From an uncultured Clostridia bacterium (GTDB taxonomy: Bacteria > Bacillota > Clostridia > Christensenellales > Aristaeellaceae), in contig CAMNLM010000001.1 in the NCBI GenBank assembly GCA_946543085.1, forward strand, positions 1-64,000: DNA of 64,000 bases, read 5' to 3'. The notes under the pieces were generated by a model. That model was not told the origin of the DNA and searched no databases. It saw nothing but the letters and a program-made list of their open reading frames with translations. This document shows, one piece after another, positions 42,810-50,489 of this stretch. Each line of letters opens with the position of its first letter. Positions within the stretch are counted from its first letter, which is position 1. The position numbers and the translations under genes were made by a program.

Positions 42810-44030
42810 TTATTCTTCGACAATATGCTGGGTCAGGCCGTTGATATAGATCGGGGTCAGCTCCGCCTGGATCAGCGGGCGGGCGTAGGCCAGGAACTCC
42901 GGCAGCATGTCCGTGCGGGCGTCGTTGATCCACTCCACGGGCACCTTCTTCTCGAAGTTGGCGACGTCATTGATGTCGACCAGCTCCGTCGTGCACTGGT
43001 AGGGATCGTTGGAGAGGCGCTTCAGGGCGACCATCTTGCCGGTCACGCCCTCGAAGGCAGCCTTGGCCGCCGCGCCGCCGACCTGGTAGGCCTCGGTGAT
43101 GTCCGTGCGGCTGGTCAGGTGTCCGCCGCAGCGCTGCAGGATGGACAGCTCCACCGCGCGGGTGCGGGTCGGCAGATTGCGGGCCACCAGGTTGGACAGA
43201 TAGCGCGCCGTGCCGGTCAGGTTGATGTGGCCGAAGGCGTCTGTCGTGCGGGCGTCGTCGCTCAGCTCGCAGACGAAGCGGCCGTCCGGCAGCTTGACGC
43301 CCTCCGACACGGCGATGACCACGCTCGCGCGCTCCTTCTGCATCCGCTCCACCTTGGCCAGGAAGCGGTCGGTGTGGAAGGGCAGCTCGGGCAGGCAGAT
43401 CAGATCCACCCCCTCGCAGTCCTCGCCGCGGGCCAGGGCGGCGGCGGCGGTCAGCCAGCCGGCGTTGCGGCCCATGACCTCCACGATGGTCACAAAGTTG
43501 GTGCCGTAGACCGTGGCGTCGCGGATGATCTCCTTCATCACCACGCCGATGTACTTCGCCGCGGAGCCGTAGCCGGGCGTGTGGTCGGTGTGCATCAGGT
43601 CGTTGTCGATCGTCTTGGGGACGCCCATGAAGCGGATCTCGGAGCCGATCTGCCTGCCGTAGCGGGCCAGCTTGTTGATCGTGTCCATGCTGTCGTTGCC
43701 GCCGATGTAGAAGAACCACTGGATGTCCAGCTTTTTGAGGATGGCAAACAGCTTCTCGTAGGTCGCTTCGTCATCCTCGGGGGCGGGCAGCTTGTAGCGG
43801 CAGCTGCCCAGGAAGGAGGAGGGGGTGCGCTTCAGCAGCTCAATGTCCAGGAAAGACTTGAGGCGCTCGGACAGGTCGCAGACTTTCTCGTCAAGCAGAC
43901 CCTGGATGCCGTGGAGCATGCCGTAGACATGCTTTGCGCCGCGCATCTGGCACGCCTGGAATACACCGGCAAGGCTGGCGTTGATCACCGAGGTGGGACC
44001 GCCGCTCTGTCCAACAATTGCGTTTGCCAT
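42810..44030 (-). CDS. 6-phosphofructokinase, probably pyrophosphate-dependent
   Basis: 406 residues. Phosphorylates fructose 6-phosphate in glycolysis. Motifs: NAIVGQSGGPTSVINASLAG, FYIGGNDSMDT (about 107-117), GVPKTIDNDL (about 137-146, catalytic Asp), DHTPGYGSAAKY, EVMGRNAGWL. The Asp after GGN and the Lys before TIDND correspond to the pair (Asp104, Lys124 in E. coli numbering) that marks PPi-dependent enzymes, where ATP enzymes have Gly at both. The preceding position is Asn rather than the usual metal-binding Asp, a variant I recall from other Clostridia. The minus-strand upstream has TATACT (44071-44076) but no clear -35. Confidence 0.88.
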   Translation of the reverse strand: MANAIVGQSGGPTSVINASLAGVFQACQMRGAKHVYGMLHGIQGLLDEKVCDLSERLKSFLDIELLKRTPSSFLGSCRYKLPAPEDDEATYEKLFAILKKLDIQWFFYIGGNDSMDTINKLARYGRQIGSEIRFMGVPKTIDNDLMHTDHTPGYGSAAKYIGVVMKEIIRDATVYGTNFVTIVEVMGRNAGWLTAAAALARGEDCEGVDLICLPELPFHTDRFLAKVERMQKERASVVIAVSEGVKLPDGRFVCELSDDARTTDAFGHINLTGTARYLSNLVARNLPTRTRAVELSILQRCGGHLTSRTDITEAYQVGGAAAKAAFEGVTGKMVALKRLSNDPYQCTTELVDINDVANFEKKVPVEWINDARTDMLPEFLAYARPLIQAELTPIYINGLTQHIVEE

Positions 44031-44185
44031 ACATCATCTTCCTCTCCGCATGTGAATGGGCTTTAAGGACAGTATACACCCAATCAGGAAGAAAATCCAC
44101 CATTATTTCTATGATTGCAAGTGCATTTTTCTCTGTTTTCCCAGCGGCTTTTGCGCGCACGGCGGACTTTTTTCTCGCCTGCGGG

Positions 44186-44214
44186 TTGTGTTTTGGATGC
44201 AGCTTTGCTATAAT
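44186..44214 (+). promoter_or_regulatory. Promoter of the DUF4332 gene
   Basis: TTGTGT (44186-44191), 17 nt, TATAAT (44209-44214). Confidence 0.75.
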
Positions 44215-44266
44215 GGTCTCAATGGAAACCTATCCACCCATTGCAACAAAGAAAGGATGACAGGCC

Positions 44267-44671
44267 ATGGCAAAACTGAGTTATATCGAGGGCATCGGTG
44301 AGGTCTACCAGGGACAGCTGAGTGCCGCGGGCATCACCACGGTGGATCAGCTCTACAAGGCCGGCAACACCAAGAAGGGCCGCAAGGAACTCGCCGAGAA
44401 GAGCGGCATCAGCGAGAAGCTGATTCTGGAGTGGGTGAACCACTGCGATCTGTTCCGCATCAAGGGCGTCGGCAGCGAGTACGCCGATCTGCTGGAGGAG
44501 GCCGGCGTGGATACCGTGGCCGAGCTGGCGAACCGCAAGCCCGACAACCTCTTCAAGAAGATTGAGGAAGTCAACGCCGAGAAGAAGCTCGTGCGCCGCG
44601 TGCCGGCCCTCTCCCAGGTGACCGACTGGGTGCGCCAGGCCAAGGAAATGCCGCGCGGAGTCGAGTATTGA
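44267..44671 (+). CDS. DUF4332 helix-hairpin-helix protein
   Basis: 134 residues with two helix-hairpin-helix-like segments typical of DUF4332: YIEGIGEVYQGQLSAAGITTVDQL (about 5-28) and LFRIKGVGSEYADLLEEAGVDTVAEL (about 62-87). The fold suggests nucleic-acid binding; no catalytic residues visible. AAAGGATGACAGGCC precedes the ATG. Closed by a weak terminator at 44723-44757. Confidence 0.85.
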   Translation: MAKLSYIEGIGEVYQGQLSAAGITTVDQLYKAGNTKKGRKELAEKSGISEKLILEWVNHCDLFRIKGVGSEYADLLEEAGVDTVAELANRKPDNLFKKIEEVNAEKKLVRRVPALSQVTDWVRQAKEMPRGVEY

Positions 44672-44722
44672 GAGGAACCGCGCCTGCGCACGGCGGACCA
44701 GAGACCGGGCAGGCATGATTTG

Positions 44723-44757
44723 GAGGCGGTGGCCTGACCATCGCCTCTTGCTTTTTG
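44723..44757 (+). terminator. Terminator after the DUF4332 gene
   Basis: GAGGCGGTGG (44723-44732) pairs with CCATCGCCTC (44738-44747, one G-T), followed by TTGCTTTTT. Confidence 0.6.
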
Positions 44758-44819
44758 TCTATTCCTGCTTTCCCGCCTTCTGCCGGAGGCCGGCGCAGAC
44801 CTGAAAGGAAGAATAATCC

Positions 44820-45269
44820 ATGCGATGTGTGATACAGCGGGTGACCCGGGCGAGCGTGCTCTCGGACGGCGAGGAGGTCGGCCGCATCGGCCCGGGCCTC
44901 ATGATTCTCATCGGGGTCCGCGTGACCGACACCCGGGATGACGTGAAGTACATGGCGGAGCGCGTGCCCGTGCTGCGCATTTTCGAGGACGAGGCGGGGA
45001 AGATGAACCGCTCCATCCTGGACGCCGGCGGGGAAATCCTCGCGGTGAGCCAGTTCACGCTCTACGCGGACACGCGCGGTCAGCGCAGGCCGAGCTTCAT
45101 CCAGGCCGCGCGTCCGGAGCAGGCCAACGAGCTCTATGAGGAGCTGGTCGCCGCCTGGCGCGCGCAGGGCATCCACGTGGAGACGGGCCGTTTCCGCACG
45201 GAGATGCAGGTGAGCCTCACCAATGACGGGCCGACGACCATCCTGATGGATTCGGAGAAGACCATCTGA
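44820..45269 (+). CDS. dtd: D-aminoacyl-tRNA deacylase
   Basis: 149 residues, typical length. Hydrolyses D-aminoacyl-tRNA (and Gly-tRNA-Ala), protecting translation. Motifs: [13 protein letters not shown] at the N-terminus, the [19 protein letters not shown] active-site loop (about 75-93) and the C-terminal [15 protein letters not shown]. In this family the cross-subunit Gly-cis-Pro motif is usually GPVT; here the NDGPTT loop takes that place. AAAGGAAG precedes the ATG. Confidence 0.95.
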   Translation: MRCVIQRVTRASVLSDGEEVGRIGPGLMILIGVRVTDTRDDVKYMAERVPVLRIFEDEAGKMNRSILDAGGEILAVSQFTLYADTRGQRRPSFIQAARPEQANELYEELVAAWRAQGIHVETGRFRTEMQVSLTNDGPTTILMDSEKTI

Positions 45270-45343
45270 CAGCGCATGCTGCCGGGAAAAACACGATCCG
45301 CGCGGAGACGCTCCGCGCTTCAATCGGAAGGAGAAAAGCTGCA

Positions 45344-46120
45344 ATGAAGAAAGGACTGCTTGCGGTGACCCTGGCGCTGGTTTGCGCGCTCGCGTGCTCC
45401 GCTGTGCCGGCGGAGGTGCACACCGGCGAGGCGGCCGGAACCGACAGCGAACAGGGAAACGGCTTGCACGCCAGCATCCAGCACGTGACCGATTCCCCGG
45501 CCTGGGTCGTCGCCCTGCCCGCCGCGCAGAAGGAGGGCGTCACCCAGCTGTTTGTCGTGGCCGCGATGGCCATGGACAGAACCACGGCTTTCGTCTCCAT
45601 GCACCAGAAGGACGAGAGCGGCGCGTGGAAGCAGATCCTCTCCACCCCCGGCTTTGTGGGCAGGAACGGCCTCTGCCCGGATCAGGATCACAGGGAGGGC
45701 TGCGGACAGACCCCTGTCGGCGAATACCACTTCAACAAGGCCTTCGGCATCGCGCCTGATCCCGGCTGCGCCCTTCCCTATCTCAAGGTGAACGACGACA
45801 TCTACTGGTCCGGCGATCCCGACCGCCGCTACAACGAGATGGTCGATATCCGCGACTATCCCGATCTCGCCATGGACGACAGCGAGCACATCGTGGACTA
45901 CGAGTACCAGTACCAGTACTGCCTGAACATCAGCTTCAACGAGGAGGGCACGCCCGGCCGCGGCTCCGCGATCTTCCTGCACTGCCTTGGCCCGGCCAAG
46001 CCCTACACCGGCGGCTGCGTCGCCATCCCGGAGAACATCATGAAGCTCGTGATGCAGCAGGTGCGCGAGGACTGCGTGGTCGTGATCGACACCCTGGACA
46101 GCCTGGGCGGCAGCTTCTGA
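45344..46120 (+). CDS. Exported L,D-transpeptidase (YkuD) family protein
   Basis: 258 residues with a signal peptide (about 1-22). The catalytic YkuD motif is at the C-terminus: IFLHCLGPAKPYTGGCVAIPE, with His213 and nucleophile Cys225. An earlier GQTPVGEYHF segment (about 125-134) is the usual substrate-cleft strand. Probably cross-links or edits peptidoglycan. No LysM or other wall-binding domain. AAGGAGAAAAGCTGCA precedes the ATG. Confidence 0.9.
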   Translation: MKKGLLAVTLALVCALACSAVPAEVHTGEAAGTDSEQGNGLHASIQHVTDSPAWVVALPAAQKEGVTQLFVVAAMAMDRTTAFVSMHQKDESGAWKQILSTPGFVGRNGLCPDQDHREGCGQTPVGEYHFNKAFGIAPDPGCALPYLKVNDDIYWSGDPDRRYNEMVDIRDYPDLAMDDSEHIVDYEYQYQYCLNISFNEEGTPGRGSAIFLHCLGPAKPYTGGCVAIPENIMKLVMQQVREDCVVVIDTLDSLGGSF

Positions 46121-46149
46121 TTCCCGGCTTCTCGGCAGTGTGAAACAAA

Positions 46150-46183
46150 CCCCTGCCGGCGTTCCTGTAAAGGCCGGCAGGGG
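46150..46183 (+). terminator. Hairpin after the YkuD gene
   Basis: Perfect 11-bp stem CCCCTGCCGGC/GCCGGCAGGGG (46150-46160 with 46173-46183); the U-tract is weak (CTGTTGCGATTTT). Confidence 0.6.
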
Positions 46184-46322
46184 CTGTTGCGATTTTGCGA
46201 TGGAAATCCGGCAGAACGGAAACCCCGCTCTTTCGGAATGAAGGGGCCCTCCGGGCGGCATGAAGGCGCAGGCAAGCCGGGCCTTGTGACGCCCGGAGGG
46301 CGGAGGACGCACGCCGCGCGGA

Positions 46323-46865
46323 TCAGCCGCGGCTCCGTCCGTCCGCCTCTGCGGGCGCGTCCTTCAGCCCGTCCAGCCAGGCCTGCGTTTCCGCGCGGTC
46401 CCTGAGGATGACAGCCTGCTTCCCGCTGTACTTTTCCAGCAGCTCATACACCCGCGGACGGCATTCCTCACGATAGCTGCGCACGAAGGCCGCCAGCTCG
46501 GGGTCCAGCTGATTCTCCGTCCAGGGGATGTCCGGACGCGCCTGCCCGACCCGCTCCGTGATGCCGCGCATGCACGCCTCCTCGCTGTAATCGAGGAAGA
46601 TCACCGTGTCGCACGCGCGGATGCGCGGCTCGTAGGTCCGGCTGTAATTCCCGTCGATGATCCATTGCCTGCTCTGCAGCAGCTCGGCCAGCTTCCTGTC
46701 GAACGCCTCGCGGGAGATGTGCGTCCGGTCCGCTCTCCACCACACGTTGTCGAGATGAATCAGCGGGAGACCGGTCAGCGCCTGCAGGCTTCTCGCCAGA
46801 GTGCTCTTGCCGCTGCCGGAGCAGCCCAGAATGACGATGCGGTTGCCAAGGGCGGTTTTATTCAT
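46323..46865 (-). CDS. Small P-loop kinase (adenylate/shikimate kinase-like)
   Basis: 180 residues. Walker A GCSGSGKST (about 13-21), LIHLDNVWWRADRTHISREAF (substrate cleft), IIDGNYSRTYEPRIRACDTVIFLDY (Walker B-like, about 70-94) and a REECRPRVYELLEKY helix. The pattern matches small nucleotide-kinase-like proteins often named topology modulation protein; substrate unknown. ATG 46865 overlaps the TGA of an upstream small membrane ORF (ATGA), suggesting coupling; AAAGGA is also present. Confidence 0.8.
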   Translation of the reverse strand: MNKTALGNRIVILGCSGSGKSTLARSLQALTGLPLIHLDNVWWRADRTHISREAFDRKLAELLQSRQWIIDGNYSRTYEPRIRACDTVIFLDYSEEACMRGITERVGQARPDIPWTENQLDPELAAFVRSYREECRPRVYELLEKYSGKQAVILRDRAETQAWLDGLKDAPAEADGRSRG

Positions 46866-47071
46866 ACGCGTTGTCCTTTCGCCGGCGCGGGCTGTCCGGA
46901 TTGGATACCGGCAGTGCGGCCCATGAGACGGGAGGGATTGCGGGCGATGATGAGCGTCACAGCCATGCCGACGGCCATCGCGATGACGGCACCCGCAGGC
47001 CCGGCCACGGGCGGGAAGGGATTGCCGGGCATGGCAGACACGCCCCAGCCCACCATGGAGCCAAAGATCAT
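46862..47071 (-). CDS. Possible 69-residue membrane protein coupled to the kinase
   Basis: Two hydrophobic segments (IFGSMVGWGVSAMP and AGAVIAMAVGMAVTLIIA) separated by a Pro-rich turn, then a basic tail. It ends in an ATGA overlap with the kinase start and lies just behind a good promoter. Ribosome-binding site is weak (GGTGG); an in-frame GTG 12 nt upstream is an alternative start. No family recognised. A gene is plausible but not certain. Confidence 0.45.
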   Translation of the reverse strand: MIFGSMVGWGVSAMPGNPFPPVAGPAGAVIAMAVGMAVTLIIARNPSRLMGRTAGIQSGQPAPAKGQRV

Positions 47072-47093
47072 CGCCCATATGTCCACCGCTCTT

Positions 47094-47122
47094 ATTCTAC
47101 GCGAACAGGTCGCCAAACACAA
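47094..47122 (-). promoter_or_regulatory. Promoter for the membrane ORF-kinase unit
   Basis: Minus strand TTGTGT (47117-47122), 17 nt, TAGAAT (47094-47099). Confidence 0.65.
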
Positions 47123-47255
47123 GAGCGGAAACCGGAAGCGCCAAAAAACGCCTGGGCGCGGTCCTCTGCGCCGGAGCCGCCTGCCCGCATTTTTTGGCGA
47201 CGTGCCGGGAACAAACCTGCTCGCCGGCCAGGCCCGCAGACGGCTGCGCGCTTGC

Positions 47256-47285
47256 TTGACACCCCGCACGGCGCCATGATAGAAT
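47256..47285 (+). promoter_or_regulatory. Promoter of the flavin reductase gene
   Basis: TTGACA (47256-47261), 18 nt, TAGAAT (47280-47285). Confidence 0.75.
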
Positions 47286-47320
47286 ACAATCAGAAAAGAA
47301 GCCCAAAGGAGGGGTCTGTA

Positions 47321-47947
47321 ATGAAAGTGCTCATGATCAACGGAAGCCCGCACCCGAACGGCTGCGTGGCCCGCGCGCTCCGCGAAATGCAGGCGGTCTT
47401 TGCTGAGGAGGGCGTGGAGAGCGAAATCATCCAGGTGGGCAACAAGGACATCCGCGGCTGCATCGGCTGCCGCCGCTGCAAGACCATCGGCAAGTGCGTT
47501 TTCAACGACCTGGTCAACGAGACCGCGCCGAAATTCGAGGAGGCGGACGGCCTGGTCGTCGGTTCTCCCGTCTATTACGCGAGCGCGAACGGCACGCTGA
47601 TCTCTTTCCTGGACCGCCTGTTCTACAGCTGCGGCGCGGACAAGCGGATGAAGGTCGGCGCGGCTGTCGTCTCCGCGCGGCGCGGCGGCAACACGGCCAC
47701 CTTTGACGTGCTGAACAAGTACTTCACGATCAGCGAGATGCCCGTTGCCTCCTCCCAGTACTGGAACCAGGTGCACGGCTATACGGCTGAGGACGTGGAG
47801 AAGGACGCCGAGGGTCTGCAGACCATGCGCGTGCTTGCCCGCAACATGGCCTTCCTGATGAAGGCGATCCAGCTCGGCAAGGAACAGATCGGCCTGCCCA
47901 AACGCGAGGAGAAGCACTCCTTCACAAGCTTCCCGGACGGGCTGTGA
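47321..47947 (+). CDS. NADPH-dependent FMN reductase / flavodoxin-fold protein
   Basis: 208 residues. Flavodoxin-like start VLMINGSPHPNGCVARAL (phosphate loop, about 3-20), then a cysteine cluster CIGCRRCKTIGKC (about 47-59), GLVVGSPVYYASANGTLISFLDRL (FMN loop, about 77-100) and a second isoalloxazine loop VVSARRGGNTATFD. This is the iron-sulfur-flavoprotein-like type common in anaerobes; the cysteines may bind an Fe-S cluster. AAAGGAGGGG precedes the ATG. Confidence 0.9.
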   Translation: MKVLMINGSPHPNGCVARALREMQAVFAEEGVESEIIQVGNKDIRGCIGCRRCKTIGKCVFNDLVNETAPKFEEADGLVVGSPVYYASANGTLISFLDRLFYSCGADKRMKVGAAVVSARRGGNTATFDVLNKYFTISEMPVASSQYWNQVHGYTAEDVEKDAEGLQTMRVLARNMAFLMKAIQLGKEQIGLPKREEKHSFTSFPDGL

Positions 47948-47969
47948 GGCTGCAAAACTGAATCCCCAA

Positions 47970-48190
47970 AGCCCGGGGCTGCGCGTGACCGGCCAGCCTC
48001 GGGCTTTTTGCGTTGGCAAACGCGGGCAGCCTGTTTGGAGAAAGCTGTCCCGGGAAAGCCTTTCCCGGGGGTCCGGGCTGCAGATGAGTGGCCAGCCCCG
48101 GCTTTTTACGTTGTGAAACGCGACTCGCCTCTCCGGGAAACGGCTGCCTCTGAAAAGCCTTTCCAGGGGTTCCGGGGAGGCAAGGTTCCC
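47970..48190. repeat. Terminator and diverged ~100-bp tandem duplication
   Basis: AGCCCGGGG...CCTCGGGCT then T5 (47970-48009) terminates the flavin reductase gene. The block 47972-48070 is repeated in diverged form at 48075-48180: both contain GGCTGC..TGA/TGAG..GGCCAGCC..GGCTTTTT, CGTTG..AAACGCG and CCTTTCC. They end in family-A-like boxes (CCTTTCCCGGGGGTCCGGG, CCTTTCCAGGGGTTCCGGGG). Confidence 0.65.
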
Positions 48191-48236
48191 CGGGTGACAA
48201 CTCGCCTTCATGGATTTACGAGGCGTGCAGGCGCAA

Positions 48237-48360
48237 AGTCCTCCGCGGGAGCGCCTTTCCCGGGGGTCCGGGGGCAGCTTTCCTCTGGAAAGCTGCCCCC
48301 GGCACAACCCTAAAACTCCCCTCCCCGCTTGCGGGGAGGGGTCGGGGGAGGGGTCGCAAG
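48237..48360 (+). repeat. Family A intergenic repeat, copy 4
   Basis: Box 48237-48267, perfect 16-bp hairpin (48268-48283 with 48287-48302, loop TCT), A-run, perfect 11-bp hairpin (48318-48328 with 48331-48341), G-runs to about 48353. First-stem sequence matches copy 2 except the terminal pairs. Confidence 0.85.
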
Positions 48361-48428
48361 CGTTTGCACCTGCGCAACGTCCCAAACGCCACCAGTCAGG
48401 CTCATCTCCCGTCCTGCGCAAAGAACAC

Positions 48429-48472
48429 AAAAGGCTCTTCCCCGCTCAAAAGAGAGCAGGGAAGAGCCTTTC
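48429..48472 (-). terminator. Terminator of the lipoprotein/YhaM unit
   Basis: AAGGCTCTTCCC (48431-48442) pairs perfectly with GGGAAGAGCCTT (48459-48470). The minus-strand tail is TTTTGTG. Confidence 0.8.
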
Positions 48473-48509
48473 CTGAACCCACTCCGGGTTCCGGGCTTCG
48501 CCCACCTTC

Positions 48510-49349
48510 TCAGCGGGTGAACTTCACCGTATGACGGAACTTGCTGTACACCGTGTCCTTATAGGTCTCGCTGTAAGTCCGCGGGCAGGTCAGCCGCATC
48601 ACGATCAGCGTCTTGTTGATGCAGGTGAGGTGGATGCGTCCCCACACGGACGCGCCGGTGTCCTTGCGCACACCGTTGAAGTCGGCATAGATGCCCTTCT
48701 TGTCCATCAGCGTGCGGGAAGCCGTGTTGGTGGCGCTGAAGGAGGAATAGTCCACCTTCAGGTTGTTCATCAGCGTCTTGACTTCCTTCTTCATGTCCGT
48801 CTCGCCGTAGTTGTTGGCCACGGCGACCGCGCGCACGACCAGCTCCGCCTGGTAATCCACGGAGGGATCGGGGTTGGTGAGGATGAAGGTATCGGACGCG
48901 AGATCATTCACCTGCCAGCCGACGGGGCCGGAGAAGCTCAGGGAGAGCTTCGTGGCGTCGTAGGTCATGAAGTCGGTGATGGTCAGCGCGGGCGCGGGGG
49001 TCGGCGTGGGCTTGTCGATCGGGTCAAGCACCACGGGCGTCGCGCCGGCGTAGGCGCTGGAGATCACCGGGGCGGGCGTGGGCACGCTGGACACGGTCGT
49101 CGCGTCCTGCCACTCGTCCTCCGCATAGGGATCCTCCTCGGACGCGGGATCATAGTCCCCGGTGTCATAATCATAGTCCGGGGTATTGTCCACCACGGGG
49201 ACGATGTCGGGCACCGTCACGTTCTGGGTGGGGAGCTGATTGACGTTGGTCACGACCTGGAAGGGCTCGCTGTTGTTGGCGCTCTGGCAGGCCGTGAGGG
49301 CCAGCAGGCATACGGCGAGGGTCAGCGCAAGCCATCCGCGTTTGTTCAT
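48510..49349 (-). CDS. Lipoprotein of unknown function
   Basis: 279 residues. Signal MNKRGWLALTLAVCLLALTAC with lipobox LTAC (Cys21). About 25-130 is a low-complexity linker rich in Asp/Tyr/Pro/Thr (DYDYDTGDYDPASEED, PTPTPAPA). About 135-279 is a compact domain (LSLSFSGPVGWQVND, LVVRAVAVANNY, GRIHLTCINKTLIVMRLTCP), reminiscent of PsbP-like lipoprotein domains. GGAGGTACC precedes the ATG. Follows yhaM by 91 nt on the same strand. Confidence 0.82.
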   Translation of the reverse strand: MNKRGWLALTLAVCLLALTACQSANNSEPFQVVTNVNQLPTQNVTVPDIVPVVDNTPDYDYDTGDYDPASEEDPYAEDEWQDATTVSSVPTPAPVISSAYAGATPVVLDPIDKPTPTPAPALTITDFMTYDATKLSLSFSGPVGWQVNDLASDTFILTNPDPSVDYQAELVVRAVAVANNYGETDMKKEVKTLMNNLKVDYSSFSATNTASRTLMDKKGIYADFNGVRKDTGASVWGRIHLTCINKTLIVMRLTCPRTYSETYKDTVYSKFRHTVKFTR

Positions 49350-49440
49350 CTTGGTACCTCCTATCCAAATCCTGAGGCGCAGCGGTTCTTCGCACGGGCT
49401 GCGCCTGAAGCCTATGGAAACAGTGCAGGGGCGGGGCGGC

Positions 49441-50403
49441 TCACTCCGCGTCGTCGGAGTAGCGCGGATGGTAGAGCCGGCGGTCATCCAGGTACTTGAT
49501 CCGCTCGGAGAAGGCGCCTTCGGGGGTGCGCTCCTGGATGGTGAGCATCTCGTTCATCTTCGCGTCGAAGGTGTCGATCCAGTGCAGGGCCTCCGCCTCC
49601 GGGAACATCGGGCGGCGGGGGGAGCCGAACTCCGGCTCGCCGTGGTGGCTGATGAGCATGTGCTCCAGCAGGGCGAGGGTTTCGCCGGCGACGCCGGTGC
49701 TGCGGGCGGCCTCGTCCAGCCGGCTGACGCCGCGTACCAGGTGGCCGATCAGCAGGCCGTCGCGCGTGTAGTCCGCGACGTTGCCGAGGCTGTCGCTCTG
49801 CATCTCGTCGATCTTCGCCAGGTCATGGATGATGACGCCGGCGAGCAGCAGGTCGCGGTGGAGGAAGGGATAAGCCTCGACGATTTTCTCCGCGGTGGCC
49901 AGCATGCTGGTCGTGTGGTGCAGCAGGCCCGAGCGCTCCGCGTGGTGCATGCGCTGGGCGGCGGGGTAGAAATCCAGCTCCTCGCCGGCCAGGCGGAGCA
50001 TCTCGCGCGTGATCTTTTTCAGGTTCTCGCTCTCAAAGCTGTCGATCACCCGGTCGATCTCCCCGCGCATGGTTTCCGGGGGTTCCGGGGCGCAGGGGAT
50101 GAGGCGCTGCATGTCCACGCCGTCCTCGGGCTTGGCCATGCGCCAGAGCTCGATGCGCAGCTGCAAGCGTCCGTTGAATTCCTGCACGGTGCCGCGCACC
50201 TTGATCACGCTGCCGGAGGGCGGCGGGGTTTCCAGGCCGCTCCAGTTCCAGACCTTGCAGTTGATTTCGCCCGTGCGGTCGCAGAGCGTGACGTCCAGAT
50301 AGTAAGCGCCCTTCTTGTCCACGCGCTGCTCCGCGCTGCGAACCAGCAGGAAGCCTTCATAGCGCATGTCCTTGGCAAGCTGGGCGACAGTCAGTTCCTC
50401 CAT
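49441..50403 (-). CDS. yhaM: 3'-5' exoribonuclease YhaM family protein
   Basis: 320 residues. OB-fold nucleic-acid-binding domain (about 10-105; YYLDVTLCDRTGEINCKVWNW) followed by an HD nuclease domain (about 130-310): LLHHTTSMLATA, AGVIIHDLAKIDE (H-D) and MLISHHGEPEFGSPRRPMFPEAEALHWIDTFDAKM, the family's metal-site end. In Bacillus YhaM trims RNA and single-stranded DNA 3' ends. AAAGGAGACTCT precedes the ATG. 86 nt after dnaB. Confidence 0.92.
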   Translation of the reverse strand: MEELTVAQLAKDMRYEGFLLVRSAEQRVDKKGAYYLDVTLCDRTGEINCKVWNWSGLETPPPSGSVIKVRGTVQEFNGRLQLRIELWRMAKPEDGVDMQRLIPCAPEPPETMRGEIDRVIDSFESENLKKITREMLRLAGEELDFYPAAQRMHHAERSGLLHHTTSMLATAEKIVEAYPFLHRDLLLAGVIIHDLAKIDEMQSDSLGNVADYTRDGLLIGHLVRGVSRLDEAARSTGVAGETLALLEHMLISHHGEPEFGSPRRPMFPEAEALHWIDTFDAKMNEMLTIQERTPEGAFSERIKYLDDRRLYHPRYSDDAE

Positions 50404-50489
50404 AGAGTCTCCTTTAGTGCTGTGTTTCTTATACGATCATTCATCCGGAAGGATGGCAGTTGCCTGTTTCAGTTCTCAAGCCCACTCCA

